Source: Bacteroides sp. (GTDB lineage Bacteria; Bacteroidota; Bacteroidia; Bacteroidales; Bacteroidaceae). Taken from it: 64,000 nucleotides of DNA. Shown piece by piece: positions 52,019 to 58,532 of this stretch; within the stretch, counting starts at the first letter, position 1, and every line of letters starts with the position of its first letter. The translations under genes and the position numbers were made by a program. The stretch is taken from assembly GCA_019416685.1 (NCBI GenBank), contig DXWV01000030.1:62996-126995 (forward strand), given 5' to 3'. The notes beneath the pieces were generated by a model. That model had not been told where the DNA came from and did no database searches. It saw only the letters and a program-made list of their open reading frames with translations.

Positions 52019-52384
52019 ATGAAACCCATTGTTTTTATTTTAATATGTTTAGGTCTGTTTACTTCTTGTGCTTCGGAGAAATCTGTAATACAAGAGGATG
52101 ATCGTCTGATTACTTTGTCCGGATTGAGTGATACTCAGTGGACTTATATTTCTTTGTCTACTGGTGAGGTGGTGGGAACCTCACCTCTGAATTCTGCTGA
52201 AGATGATGCTCAATGGCGTCTTCGCACCGATTGGGATATGGCTGTTTGCGGAAAGTATATTCGTACAAATAGTGGTACTTCGGGTGTAGGTCAGGGAGGT
52301 ATTCAGTCAGTGTCGACTCCTTATGAAGAGCTTACCACTGTTCCTTCTGAAGAGTTTCAGGTGGATGTATATACCAACAAATAG
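52019..52384 (+). CDS. Short HmuY-like lipoprotein
   Basis: 121 residues. The start at 52019 gives MKPIVFILICLGLFTSCASE, a lipoprotein signal. It continues with LSDTQWTYISLSTGEVVG and then WDMAVCGKYIRTNSGTSGVG followed by QGGI, the signature of the HmuY haem-binding family. It is shorter than HmuY (about 200 residues) and seems to lack the C-terminal part. It contains no histidine at all, so the two His ligands of Porphyromonas HmuY are absent; Met or Cys ligands, or another ligand, would be needed. Last gene of the operon, 23 bases after the C1 peptidase. Family call is moderately sure; haem binding is not. Confidence 0.65.
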   Translation: MKPIVFILICLGLFTSCASEKSVIQEDDRLITLSGLSDTQWTYISLSTGEVVGTSPLNSAEDDAQWRLRTDWDMAVCGKYIRTNSGTSGVGQGGIQSVSTPYEELTTVPSEEFQVDVYTNK

Positions 52385-52399
52385 ATTGTTTATATAAAG

Positions 52400-52483
52400 A
52401 AAGTACGTATTTAACTGCTACTTAAATACGTATTTAATGGTGTGTTAAATACGTTAGTTTATAGTATAAAAATACGTACTTTT
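52400..52483. repeat. Cluster of TACGTA-type palindromes after the protease operon
   Basis: Arms 52400-52412 and 52470-52482 are perfect 13-base inverted copies (AAAGTACGTATTT and complement). Between them lies the perfect 16-base palindrome TTAAATACGTATTTAA (52422-52437) and a further TTAAATACGTTA (52445-52456). Four copies of an AATACGT-like core in 84 bases. It ends in a T-run, so it may be the operon terminator, but the repetition suggests protein binding sites. Confidence 0.7.
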
Positions 52484-52527
52484 TTAAAGCTTGATAATCA
52501 GTATTTTCTGAGAGAAGAAACACTGTC

Positions 52528-52734
52528 TCATTTCAAATCTTCTTTGATGACTTTATCCATTTCCTTGATTCGTTGTTTCTTACTTTTAGTAATGTTTTCT
52601 TTGGTATCATGAAATACATTTTCAGTCTCTGATACTTCATTACTCCAATCTCCAAACTTATCAGTTGCCGGACGTCCGTCAGGATCAATGTTCTCTTCAG
52701 CAATAGAATTGTTTCTGTTAATAATATCACTCAT
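52528..52734 (-). CDS. Small charged hypothetical protein
   Basis: 68 residues: MSDIINRNNSIAEENIDPDG, RPATDKFGDWSNEV, then a lysine-rich helix (KKQRIKEMDKVIKEDLK). No signal or membrane segment. I do not recognise a function. The amino-acid composition is that of a real small cytoplasmic protein, and a competing frame in the same place is less protein-like. No consensus promoter was found upstream. Confidence 0.5.
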   Translation of the reverse strand: MSDIINRNNSIAEENIDPDGRPATDKFGDWSNEVSETENVFHDTKENITKSKKQRIKEMDKVIKEDLK

Positions 52735-52961
52735 AATCGTTCTGTTTTAATTGTTTATATGTATAAAACAGTCACAAATAAGGAATGTTCTGTTTTTTAT
52801 ACTTTTTGTAAAATATAGCATTTAATTATCATTGGATCAGAGGTGTATCTACACCTTTCGGATATTAAAAAGAGGAAAAATATACTGTATAATAGCTTGT
52901 ATCTCATAGAAAATTGCCAACTTTACTGACAATTTATAACAGTAATTTATAAAAAAAGACT

Positions 52962-55133
52962 ATGAGAACAGTACTTCGTTGTATAGTAGGGGTTGTATTT
53001 GCAATGTCTTTTCTGCCGGCTATGGCAGATACCTATCTTTCGTCTCCTTTGTCCGGAGAGATTAATGAATTTGAAATGTTGATGGATAAGATACGGACAG
53101 ACTTTGCCGGTAACCCTTCCATTGATCAATCCCTGGTTAAGTATAATGCTGCCGATGGTTCATTCACAGATATAGATTATACTCGTACGGATCGTACAAA
53201 CTGGGAACCGTTGACCCATATTGACCGTGTTTATGACTTTGTTTTTGCCTATACCAATCCGAAGAATAAATACTATCAACAAGAAGCACTGTATAATAAG
53301 ATTGTAGATGCACTTGAATATTGGTATCAGCGTAATCCGAATTGTAGTAACTGGTGGTACAATCAGATAGCCGAACCGCAACGGATGGGTGTTCTCCTGA
53401 TTCAGATGCGCACGGGGAAAAAGCATATTCCTGCCGATCTTGAACATAGAACACTGGAACGGATGAAAGCTGAAGGTGGAGATCCGGGCAAATGGACCGG
53501 AGCTAATATGACTGATATCGCTCTGCATTGGATTTATCGGGCCTGTTTGACATCTGACGAAGAAATGTTGAAGACGGCTATTGCTTATTCATATAGTACT
53601 GTTGAATATACTACCAAGGAGGGATTCCAATATGACAATTGTTATTTTCAACATGGAGTACAGTTGTACATAGGTGGATATGGTGACGAGATACTGAAAG
53701 GAGTGACCCAGGTGGCTATGTATACAAGAGGTACCCGATATGCTTTGCCTGTAGAAAAGCTGGCACTTTTGAGTAAGTTCATGCGGGGTACTTATTACCA
53801 GACGATTCGTGGTAAGTATATGTCATATGATGTATTGGGGCGTGGAGTAAGCCGTCCCGGTATCCTGGATAAAAGTGCGATGGCTGAATTTGCTGAACGA
53901 ATGATTGTTCTGGATCCGGAATATGCCGGTGAATATGCAGCAATTGTAGAACGTCTTGCCGGAAAGAAACCTGCAGATTATGCTGTGAAACCATGCCATA
54001 CACACTATTTTATCGGAGATTATACATTGCATGTACGTCCGGGATATACGTTTGATGTTCGTATGGCTTCTTCTCGTACTATGCGCTGTGAGTATGGGAA
54101 TGGAGAGAATCTGAAAACTTATTTCCTTTCGGATGGTTGTACCAATATAGTAGTAAAGGGAGATGAGTATTATAATATCTTTCCGGTATGGGATTGGGCA
54201 AAGATACCCGGAGTGACGGCACCACAGATGACAACTATTCCCAAAGCTGCCAGTGACTGGCAGACGAGAGGAACATCCACTTTTGCCGGTGGTGTATCAG
54301 ATAGTATCTATGGGGCAACGGCTTATGCTTATCAGGACGATTATGCCGGAGTGAATACTACTGCAAAAAAAGCATGGTTCTTTTTTGATGAGGAAATTGT
54401 ATGTTTGGGGGCAGGAATTACATCTTCTGCAACTGTGAATGTTGCTACAACAGTAAACCAGTGTCTGCTCGGTGATAAGACTCCGGTTGTCGTATCCGAT
54501 AATAACCGTGTTTCTACTGTAAAAACAGGAGATTATTTCTATAAAAACAAATTGGATTGGGTGTTACATAATGGAGTCGGGTATGTGTTTCCTATGGGGG
54601 GTAATGTCTTTTTAAGCAATAAAATACAGTCCGGCAACTGGTATGATATCAATACAGCTGCACCGAAGCTGGAACAGAGCACAGATGTATTTACGCTCGG
54701 ATTCGATCATGGGCTATCACCCCGGGATGCAACTTATGCTTATAGCGTGATTCCCAATAAAAAGACAGCGAAAGATATGGATGCTTATCCGGTGGACAAT
54801 ATAGAGATTCTTGCCAATAGTGATTCAATGCAGGTGGTTAGGAATAAGAAGTTGGATGTTTGGGAACTGATATTTTATCGGGCTGCAACATTCAGTCACG
54901 ATAAGATCACTGTAAAGGTGGATAAAGGCTGTGCACTACTTTTTAAAGATATAATGAATGCTTCTGTACAATTTCATGTCGCGGATCCTGCACAGACGCA
55001 ATCAATTATTAGTGTAGAGGTTTGTATCCCTTCTGTAGATAAGCATACAAAGACGGTAGTATGTGATTTTTCGGATACAGGCGTTTATGCAGGAATGTCA
55101 AAAGTGTATTCTTTGGAGAAGTCAAAAGATTAA
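52962..55133 (+). CDS. Second polysaccharide lyase family 8 (PL8) enzyme
   Basis: 723 residues, a close paralogue of the PUL lyase ending at 20232, with long identical blocks such as LHWIYRACLT, YIGGYGDEILKGVTQVAMYT and EILANSDSMQVVRNKKL. Signal peptide MRTVLRCIVGVVFAMSFLPA. Active-site His231 and Tyr240 in FQHGVQLYIGGYG, Arg in LGRGVSRPG, Asn-Trp-Trp in NPNCSNWWYNQIAEPQ. It ends after the beta-sandwich domain and has no T9SS-like tail. It lies outside the PUL, in line with an inositol-phosphatase-family gene and comF, so its control may differ. Possibly an unlinked member of the same regulon; I found no GAATMAGGC element or clear -7 box in front of it. Confidence 0.87.
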   Translation: MRTVLRCIVGVVFAMSFLPAMADTYLSSPLSGEINEFEMLMDKIRTDFAGNPSIDQSLVKYNAADGSFTDIDYTRTDRTNWEPLTHIDRVYDFVFAYTNPKNKYYQQEALYNKIVDALEYWYQRNPNCSNWWYNQIAEPQRMGVLLIQMRTGKKHIPADLEHRTLERMKAEGGDPGKWTGANMTDIALHWIYRACLTSDEEMLKTAIAYSYSTVEYTTKEGFQYDNCYFQHGVQLYIGGYGDEILKGVTQVAMYTRGTRYALPVEKLALLSKFMRGTYYQTIRGKYMSYDVLGRGVSRPGILDKSAMAEFAERMIVLDPEYAGEYAAIVERLAGKKPADYAVKPCHTHYFIGDYTLHVRPGYTFDVRMASSRTMRCEYGNGENLKTYFLSDGCTNIVVKGDEYYNIFPVWDWAKIPGVTAPQMTTIPKAASDWQTRGTSTFAGGVSDSIYGATAYAYQDDYAGVNTTAKKAWFFFDEEIVCLGAGITSSATVNVATTVNQCLLGDKTPVVVSDNNRVSTVKTGDYFYKNKLDWVLHNGVGYVFPMGGNVFLSNKIQSGNWYDINTAAPKLEQSTDVFTLGFDHGLSPRDATYAYSVIPNKKTAKDMDAYPVDNIEILANSDSMQVVRNKKLDVWELIFYRAATFSHDKITVKVDKGCALLFKDIMNASVQFHVADPAQTQSIISVEVCIPSVDKHTKTVVCDFSDTGVYAGMSKVYSLEKSKD

Positions 55134-55144
55134 AATAGAATGAT

Positions 55145-55957
55145 ATGTTAGATTTAAAGCAACTGACTGCTGATGTATGTCATATAGCAACTACTATCGG
55201 TGGTTTTCTGAGAGAGGAACGGAAAAATTTTCGTTCTGAATATGTTGTGGAGAAGTGTACGCACGATTATGTTTCTTATGTAGATAAGGAATCAGAGACA
55301 AAATTGGTTGCAGCACTTTCAGTATTACTTCCCGAGGCGGGATTTATTGCTGAAGAAGGGTCCGCTACTTACAATGATGAACCCTATTGTTGGGTAATTG
55401 ATCCACTGGACGGAACCACTAATTATATCCATGATAATGCCCCCTATTGCGTTAGTATTGCGCTACGTAGCCGGGATGAATTATTGCTTGGTGTCGTTTA
55501 TGAGGTATGTCGTGACGAGTGTTTTTATGCCTGGAAGGGAGGGAAGGCCTGGCTGAATGGTGTACAGTTGCAAGTTTCGCAAGTCCGGGATATTACCAAT
55601 TCTTTTCTTATAGTAGAACTGCCGTACAATGACGGAGCATACAAACAGACAGCACTACACCTATTGGATAATCTTTATGGCAGAGTGGGGGGGATTCGCA
55701 TGAATGGTTCTGCTGCCGCTGCCATTTGCTATGTAGCTGCCGGACGTTTTGAAGGTTGGCTGGAAGCATTTATTGGAAAATGGGATTATGCTGCCGCTGC
55801 ATTGATTGTATTAGAAGCAGGTGGAGAGGTGACCGATTTTTATGGGAATAAACATTTCATAGAAGGGCATCACATCATTGCAACGAATGGATTTATTCAT
55901 TCACTTTTGCAGAATCTCGTAAATGAACTTTTACCGGAAGGGTTGTTTAATCATTAA
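55145..55957 (+). CDS. Inositol monophosphatase family protein (SuhB/CysQ-like)
   Basis: 270 residues, normal for the family, cytoplasmic. Metal-binding motifs are visible: GFIAEEGSATY (Glu-Glu), WVIDPLDGTTNYIHD (the IDPLDGTTN signature) and GKWDYAAAALIVLEAGGEVT (WDxAA). Members remove phosphate from inositol-1-phosphate or related sugars and nucleotides, and need magnesium. It begins 11 bases after the second PL8 gene and 12 bases before comF, so the three are likely co-transcribed. The exact substrate is open. Confidence 0.9.
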   Translation: MLDLKQLTADVCHIATTIGGFLREERKNFRSEYVVEKCTHDYVSYVDKESETKLVAALSVLLPEAGFIAEEGSATYNDEPYCWVIDPLDGTTNYIHDNAPYCVSIALRSRDELLLGVVYEVCRDECFYAWKGGKAWLNGVQLQVSQVRDITNSFLIVELPYNDGAYKQTALHLLDNLYGRVGGIRMNGSAAAAICYVAAGRFEGWLEAFIGKWDYAAAALIVLEAGGEVTDFYGNKHFIEGHHIIATNGFIHSLLQNLVNELLPEGLFNH

Positions 55958-55969
55958 TCATTAAGCATA

Positions 55970-56659
55970 ATGAAAGGTTGGCTTAGTTCTTTTTTTTCTC
56001 TTTTTTTTCCGCGTTGTTGCCTGATATGTGGTGGCCCGTTGGCTAAAGGGGAAGAATGTTTGTGTACTCGTTGTAATATGGAGTTGCCTCGTACGGGATA
56101 CCATCGGTTTAAAGACAATTTGGTAGAACAACTATTCTGGGGGAAAATTCCTTTGGAACGAGCGACTGCTTATTTCTTTTATCGGCGGGGAAGTGACTTT
56201 CGTCGTATTCTTCATCAATTAAAGTATGGTGGTCAAAAGGAAATTGGTGAAGTGATGGGGCGTTATATGGCAGCAGAACTACTCTCTTCGGGCTTTTTTG
56301 AGGGCATTGATGTAATTGTGCCTGTACCACTTCATAAGAAAAAACAGAAGCTACGTGGCTATAATCAAAGTGAATGGATAGCTCGCGGAGTTTCTGTTAT
56401 TACTTCCATACCGGTAGAGGTTTCTGGTGTGGTACGTGAAAAAAATACCGAAACGCAAACCCGTAAGTCTGTGTTTGAACGTTGGGAGAATGTGGACGGT
56501 ACTTTTCGCCTTTCTGCTCCGGAGTGTTTCGTGGGGAAGCATATACTCATTATTGATGATGTACTTACTACCGGAGCTACTACCGTAGCCTGTGCTTCCG
56601 CTTTTGAAGAAGCTGGTGGGGTACGCATTAGCGTACTTACATTAGCTATGGCTGAATAA
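55970..56659 (+). CDS. ComF-family phosphoribosyltransferase-like protein
   Basis: 229 residues. N-terminal zinc finger (PRCCLICGGPLAKGEECLCT, then RC), then a type I phosphoribosyltransferase domain ending in the PRPP loop ILIIDDVLTTGATTVACAS. Also DVIVPVPLHKKKQKLRGYNQ and EKNTETQTRKSVFERWEN, both typical of ComF. ComF proteins are linked to DNA uptake and recombination in other bacteria; their reaction is uncertain. It ends 6 bases before the convergent ABM gene. Confidence 0.9.
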   Translation: MKGWLSSFFSLFFPRCCLICGGPLAKGEECLCTRCNMELPRTGYHRFKDNLVEQLFWGKIPLERATAYFFYRRGSDFRRILHQLKYGGQKEIGEVMGRYMAAELLSSGFFEGIDVIVPVPLHKKKQKLRGYNQSEWIARGVSVITSIPVEVSGVVREKNTETQTRKSVFERWENVDGTFRLSAPECFVGKHILIIDDVLTTGATTVACASAFEEAGGVRISVLTLAMAE

Positions 56660-56665
56660 CTTGTT

Positions 56666-56947
56666 TTAGAACGATTCGATGATCAGTTCTGATGCCAGTA
56701 ATTCTTTAATGGCTTTTCCGAATGTTCGGAAGTGTGTGGAGGTGGCATGTATATCTATTGCATGCTGGTCTTTGTACTCTTCATAAAAAATGAAGGCTAC
56801 CGGATTAGCCGGGTTTTGATAAAGATTGTAACTGATATTACCCTCTTCAGCTCTTGTTTCTTGTATCAACGGTTCAGCCTTACTGATAAACTCCTGTTCT
56901 TTGCCGGGAAGTACCTCGACACGCGCTACAATTGTTTTCTTTTCCAT
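56666..56947 (-). CDS. ABM-domain (YgiN-like) quinol monooxygenase family protein
   Basis: 93 residues, a single antibiotic-biosynthesis-monooxygenase fold: TIVARVEVLPGKEQEFISKA, EEGNISYNLYQNPANP and FIFYEEYKDQHAIDIHATST. Small dimeric proteins of this kind oxidise quinols or act on other small aromatics, and some degrade haem. Which of these applies here cannot be told. Monocistronic, with a -7 box directly upstream. Confidence 0.88.
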   Translation of the reverse strand: MEKKTIVARVEVLPGKEQEFISKAEPLIQETRAEEGNISYNLYQNPANPVAFIFYEEYKDQHAIDIHATSTHFRTFGKAIKELLASELIIESF

Positions 56948-56974
56948 TTTACTTTAATTTTTATTGGTACTGCA

Positions 56975-56982
56975 CAAAAGTA
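56975..56982 (-). promoter_or_regulatory. Promoter -7 box of the ABM gene
   Basis: Minus-strand TACTTTTG, 28 bases before the start at 56947; no -33 box recognised. Confidence 0.55.
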
Positions 56983-57022
56983 ACTAATAGAATTGAGAAA
57001 TGACTTGGTCTATATCAAAAAA

Positions 57023-57610
57023 TCATTCGCTGTTTAGAAGTTCTTCGTATAGCCGGGCTAACCGTTTTCTCAGATGGAGCACAGCATAACGTTTTCTCGA
57101 CAGAAGTGTATTGACCGGGATGCCCGTTGAATCGGATATCTCTTTGAATGAGAATCCTTCCAGCTCTGTGAGCTTGAAAACAACCTTTTGCTCTTCAGGG
57201 AGTTCATTCATAGCACTGTCCAGTTCTTCCCAAACCAGCGAACGAATAAAATCCATTTCGGGCGAGGCATCTTCATCGAGAAGCAACCCGGCAAGTTCGC
57301 CAATGAATGAACCATCTTCCTCCTTATCCATGACTATAGGTAACTCTTCTTCCCGTTTCTTTCGGCTCCAGTCTATAATTTGATTCCGGGTGACAGAGTA
57401 GAGCCAGGCCGATATCTGATCAATAGGATTTGCTTTAAGGTCTATCCTGGCTAACTGGTAGAATACATTTTGCAAAATATCCTCACAGTCTTCTTTGGAA
57501 GGTATCCGTTTGGCAATAAATCCTTTCAGTTGCGCCTGATATTTTCGGAAAAGATCAGATATATGTTGGCTCTGGTTATAGTCTGTATAATCAGATCTTT
57601 TCTCACTCAT
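57023..57610 (-). CDS. ECF-type sigma-70 family RNA polymerase sigma factor
   Basis: 195 residues from the start at 57610 (MSEKRSDYTDYNQSQHISDL); a start 24 bases further up is also possible. Region 2: FRKYQAQLKGFIAKRIPSKE, DCEDILQNVFYQLARI and ISAWLYSVTRNQIIDWSRKK. Region 4: MNELPEEQKVVFKLTELEGF, SFKEISDSTGIPVNTLLSRK. These recruit RNA polymerase to special promoters. Third gene in a ferredoxin, membrane protein, sigma operon; its start overlaps the end of the membrane protein gene by 8 bases, so the two are translationally coupled. The small membrane protein may act as partner or anti-sigma, which is untested. Confidence 0.92.
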   Translation of the reverse strand: MSEKRSDYTDYNQSQHISDLFRKYQAQLKGFIAKRIPSKEDCEDILQNVFYQLARIDLKANPIDQISAWLYSVTRNQIIDWSRKKREEELPIVMDKEEDGSFIGELAGLLLDEDASPEMDFIRSLVWEELDSAMNELPEEQKVVFKLTELEGFSFKEISDSTGIPVNTLLSRKRYAVLHLRKRLARLYEELLNSE

Positions 57611-57959
57611 TTCCTTTTTGTTCTTCCTGTTCATGGAGTTTTGTCATGCAATTGCGGATATAGGCTTTTCTTTCATTCCACGACATGTGACGCATCTTTT
57701 CATGCATCTCCATGTGATCTTTGTCAAACGGGAAAGGACCTCTATGCGAAGTTAGCGGATGGCGATGTCCGAAGCCTTTGAACAATATGCGACACAAAAT
57801 CAGTAATCCGGCTGCTTGCCAGTAGTTGACAACACTCCAACCTATAACAGATGGGATCAGTGCATTCCATAATAACATGACGATGGCTGCGGCTGCGGCT
57901 GTTATTAATGTAATAATAGCTATTCCACGAAGGATGTGCCAGAAATTTCCTCTTTTCAT
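57603..57959 (-). CDS. Small membrane protein with two helices and His/Met-rich tail
   Basis: 118 residues from the start at 57959 (MKRGNFWHILRGIAIITLIT). A longer in-frame start would run into the ferredoxin gene and is rejected. Two membrane helices (IAIITLITAAAAAIVMLLWN and YWQAAGLLILCRILF) are followed by a tail rich in His and Met (GFGHRHPLTSHRGPF, HMEMHEKMRHMSWNERKAYI). The His/Met pattern could bind copper or another metal. Not recognised as a classical anti-sigma factor, but its coupling to the sigma gene makes a signalling role worth testing. Confidence 0.75.
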   Translation of the reverse strand: MKRGNFWHILRGIAIITLITAAAAAIVMLLWNALIPSVIGWSVVNYWQAAGLLILCRILFKGFGHRHPLTSHRGPFPFDKDHMEMHEKMRHMSWNERKAYIRNCMTKLHEQEEQKGNE

Positions 57960-57979
57960 TTTTTTTGTTTTAAAATACA

Positions 57980-58213
57980 TTATTCTACAATCTTTTTTGT
58001 CATTATCCGAATAGCATCTTCTGGACAGTTTTTTTGGCATCTGCCACAACCGGTACATTCATCGGGGCGTACTGCCCAAGCCCATCTATGCCCATTTTCT
58101 TCTGCAATATCTATCACGTTTTTACGGCATCTGTCTATGCACATGCCACAACCAGTGCATTTTGCATCTATAATGAGTAAAGATAGTATCTTTCTCTTTT
58201 TTAGTCCAAACAT
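57980..58213 (-). CDS. 2x[4Fe-4S] ferredoxin
   Basis: 77 residues. Two clusters: CTGCGMCIDRCRKN and CTGCGRCQKNCPED. The second is a full CxxCxxCxxxCP motif; the first has Arg in place of the final Pro. It would carry electrons in the cytoplasm. The N-terminus MFGLKKRKILSLLIIDAK is basic and hydrophobic but too short for a membrane anchor. First gene of the operon with the small membrane protein (20 bases downstream) and the sigma factor. Confidence 0.9.
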   Translation of the reverse strand: MFGLKKRKILSLLIIDAKCTGCGMCIDRCRKNVIDIAEENGHRWAWAVRPDECTGCGRCQKNCPEDAIRIMTKKIVE

Positions 58214-58532
58214 ACTTATAATAAGTTTAGGGTTAGTAAATTCTTTGTTGAGGTATACACCATCTACTTTGGTAGACGAATCTGGGAAAAAAATATTTTA
58301 AGGAAAAGTCTATTTATGATTATCTGTTACTGATTTTAAAAGAAAAAGGGCAGTATTGGGAAATATGAATTTGGATATAGCCGAAGTTATAAATCATATG
58401 CTTTTAAGAATAACGCTATATTTTAAAGGTATATAATAAAAAGCAGCTATTTTTATGTATAGCTGCTTGATAGTGGGAGTATAGTGGATATGATAGCCGG
58501 ATATTACGTACCTAAGTGGCATGTGTCCTTTA
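58214..58532. other. Intergenic region between ferredoxin operon and fimbrillin-like gene
   Basis: 319 bases, AT-rich. Near 58264-58277 a small hairpin (TCTAC with GTAGA) lies before the ferredoxin gene. No TAnnTTTG box was found for the operon, which would fit transcription by its own ECF sigma factor. The stretch 58290-58430 shows nothing recognisable. The terminator at 58441-58468 is listed separately. Confidence 0.6.
58441..58468 (-). terminator. Terminator of the fimbrillin-like gene
   Basis: AAGCAGCTAT (58441-58450) and ATAGCTGCTT (58459-58468) are perfect 10-base arms with an 8-base loop. On the minus strand a T-run follows. Confidence 0.85.

Noticed and set aside
52533..52730. A 65-residue frame on the minus strand overlapping the small charged protein
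   Set aside because: It overlaps the 68-residue frame almost fully and has a less protein-like composition; only one can be real.
57960..58058. N-terminal extension of the small membrane protein
   Set aside because: It would overlap the end of the ferredoxin gene and place a basic, cysteine-containing leader before the membrane helices.
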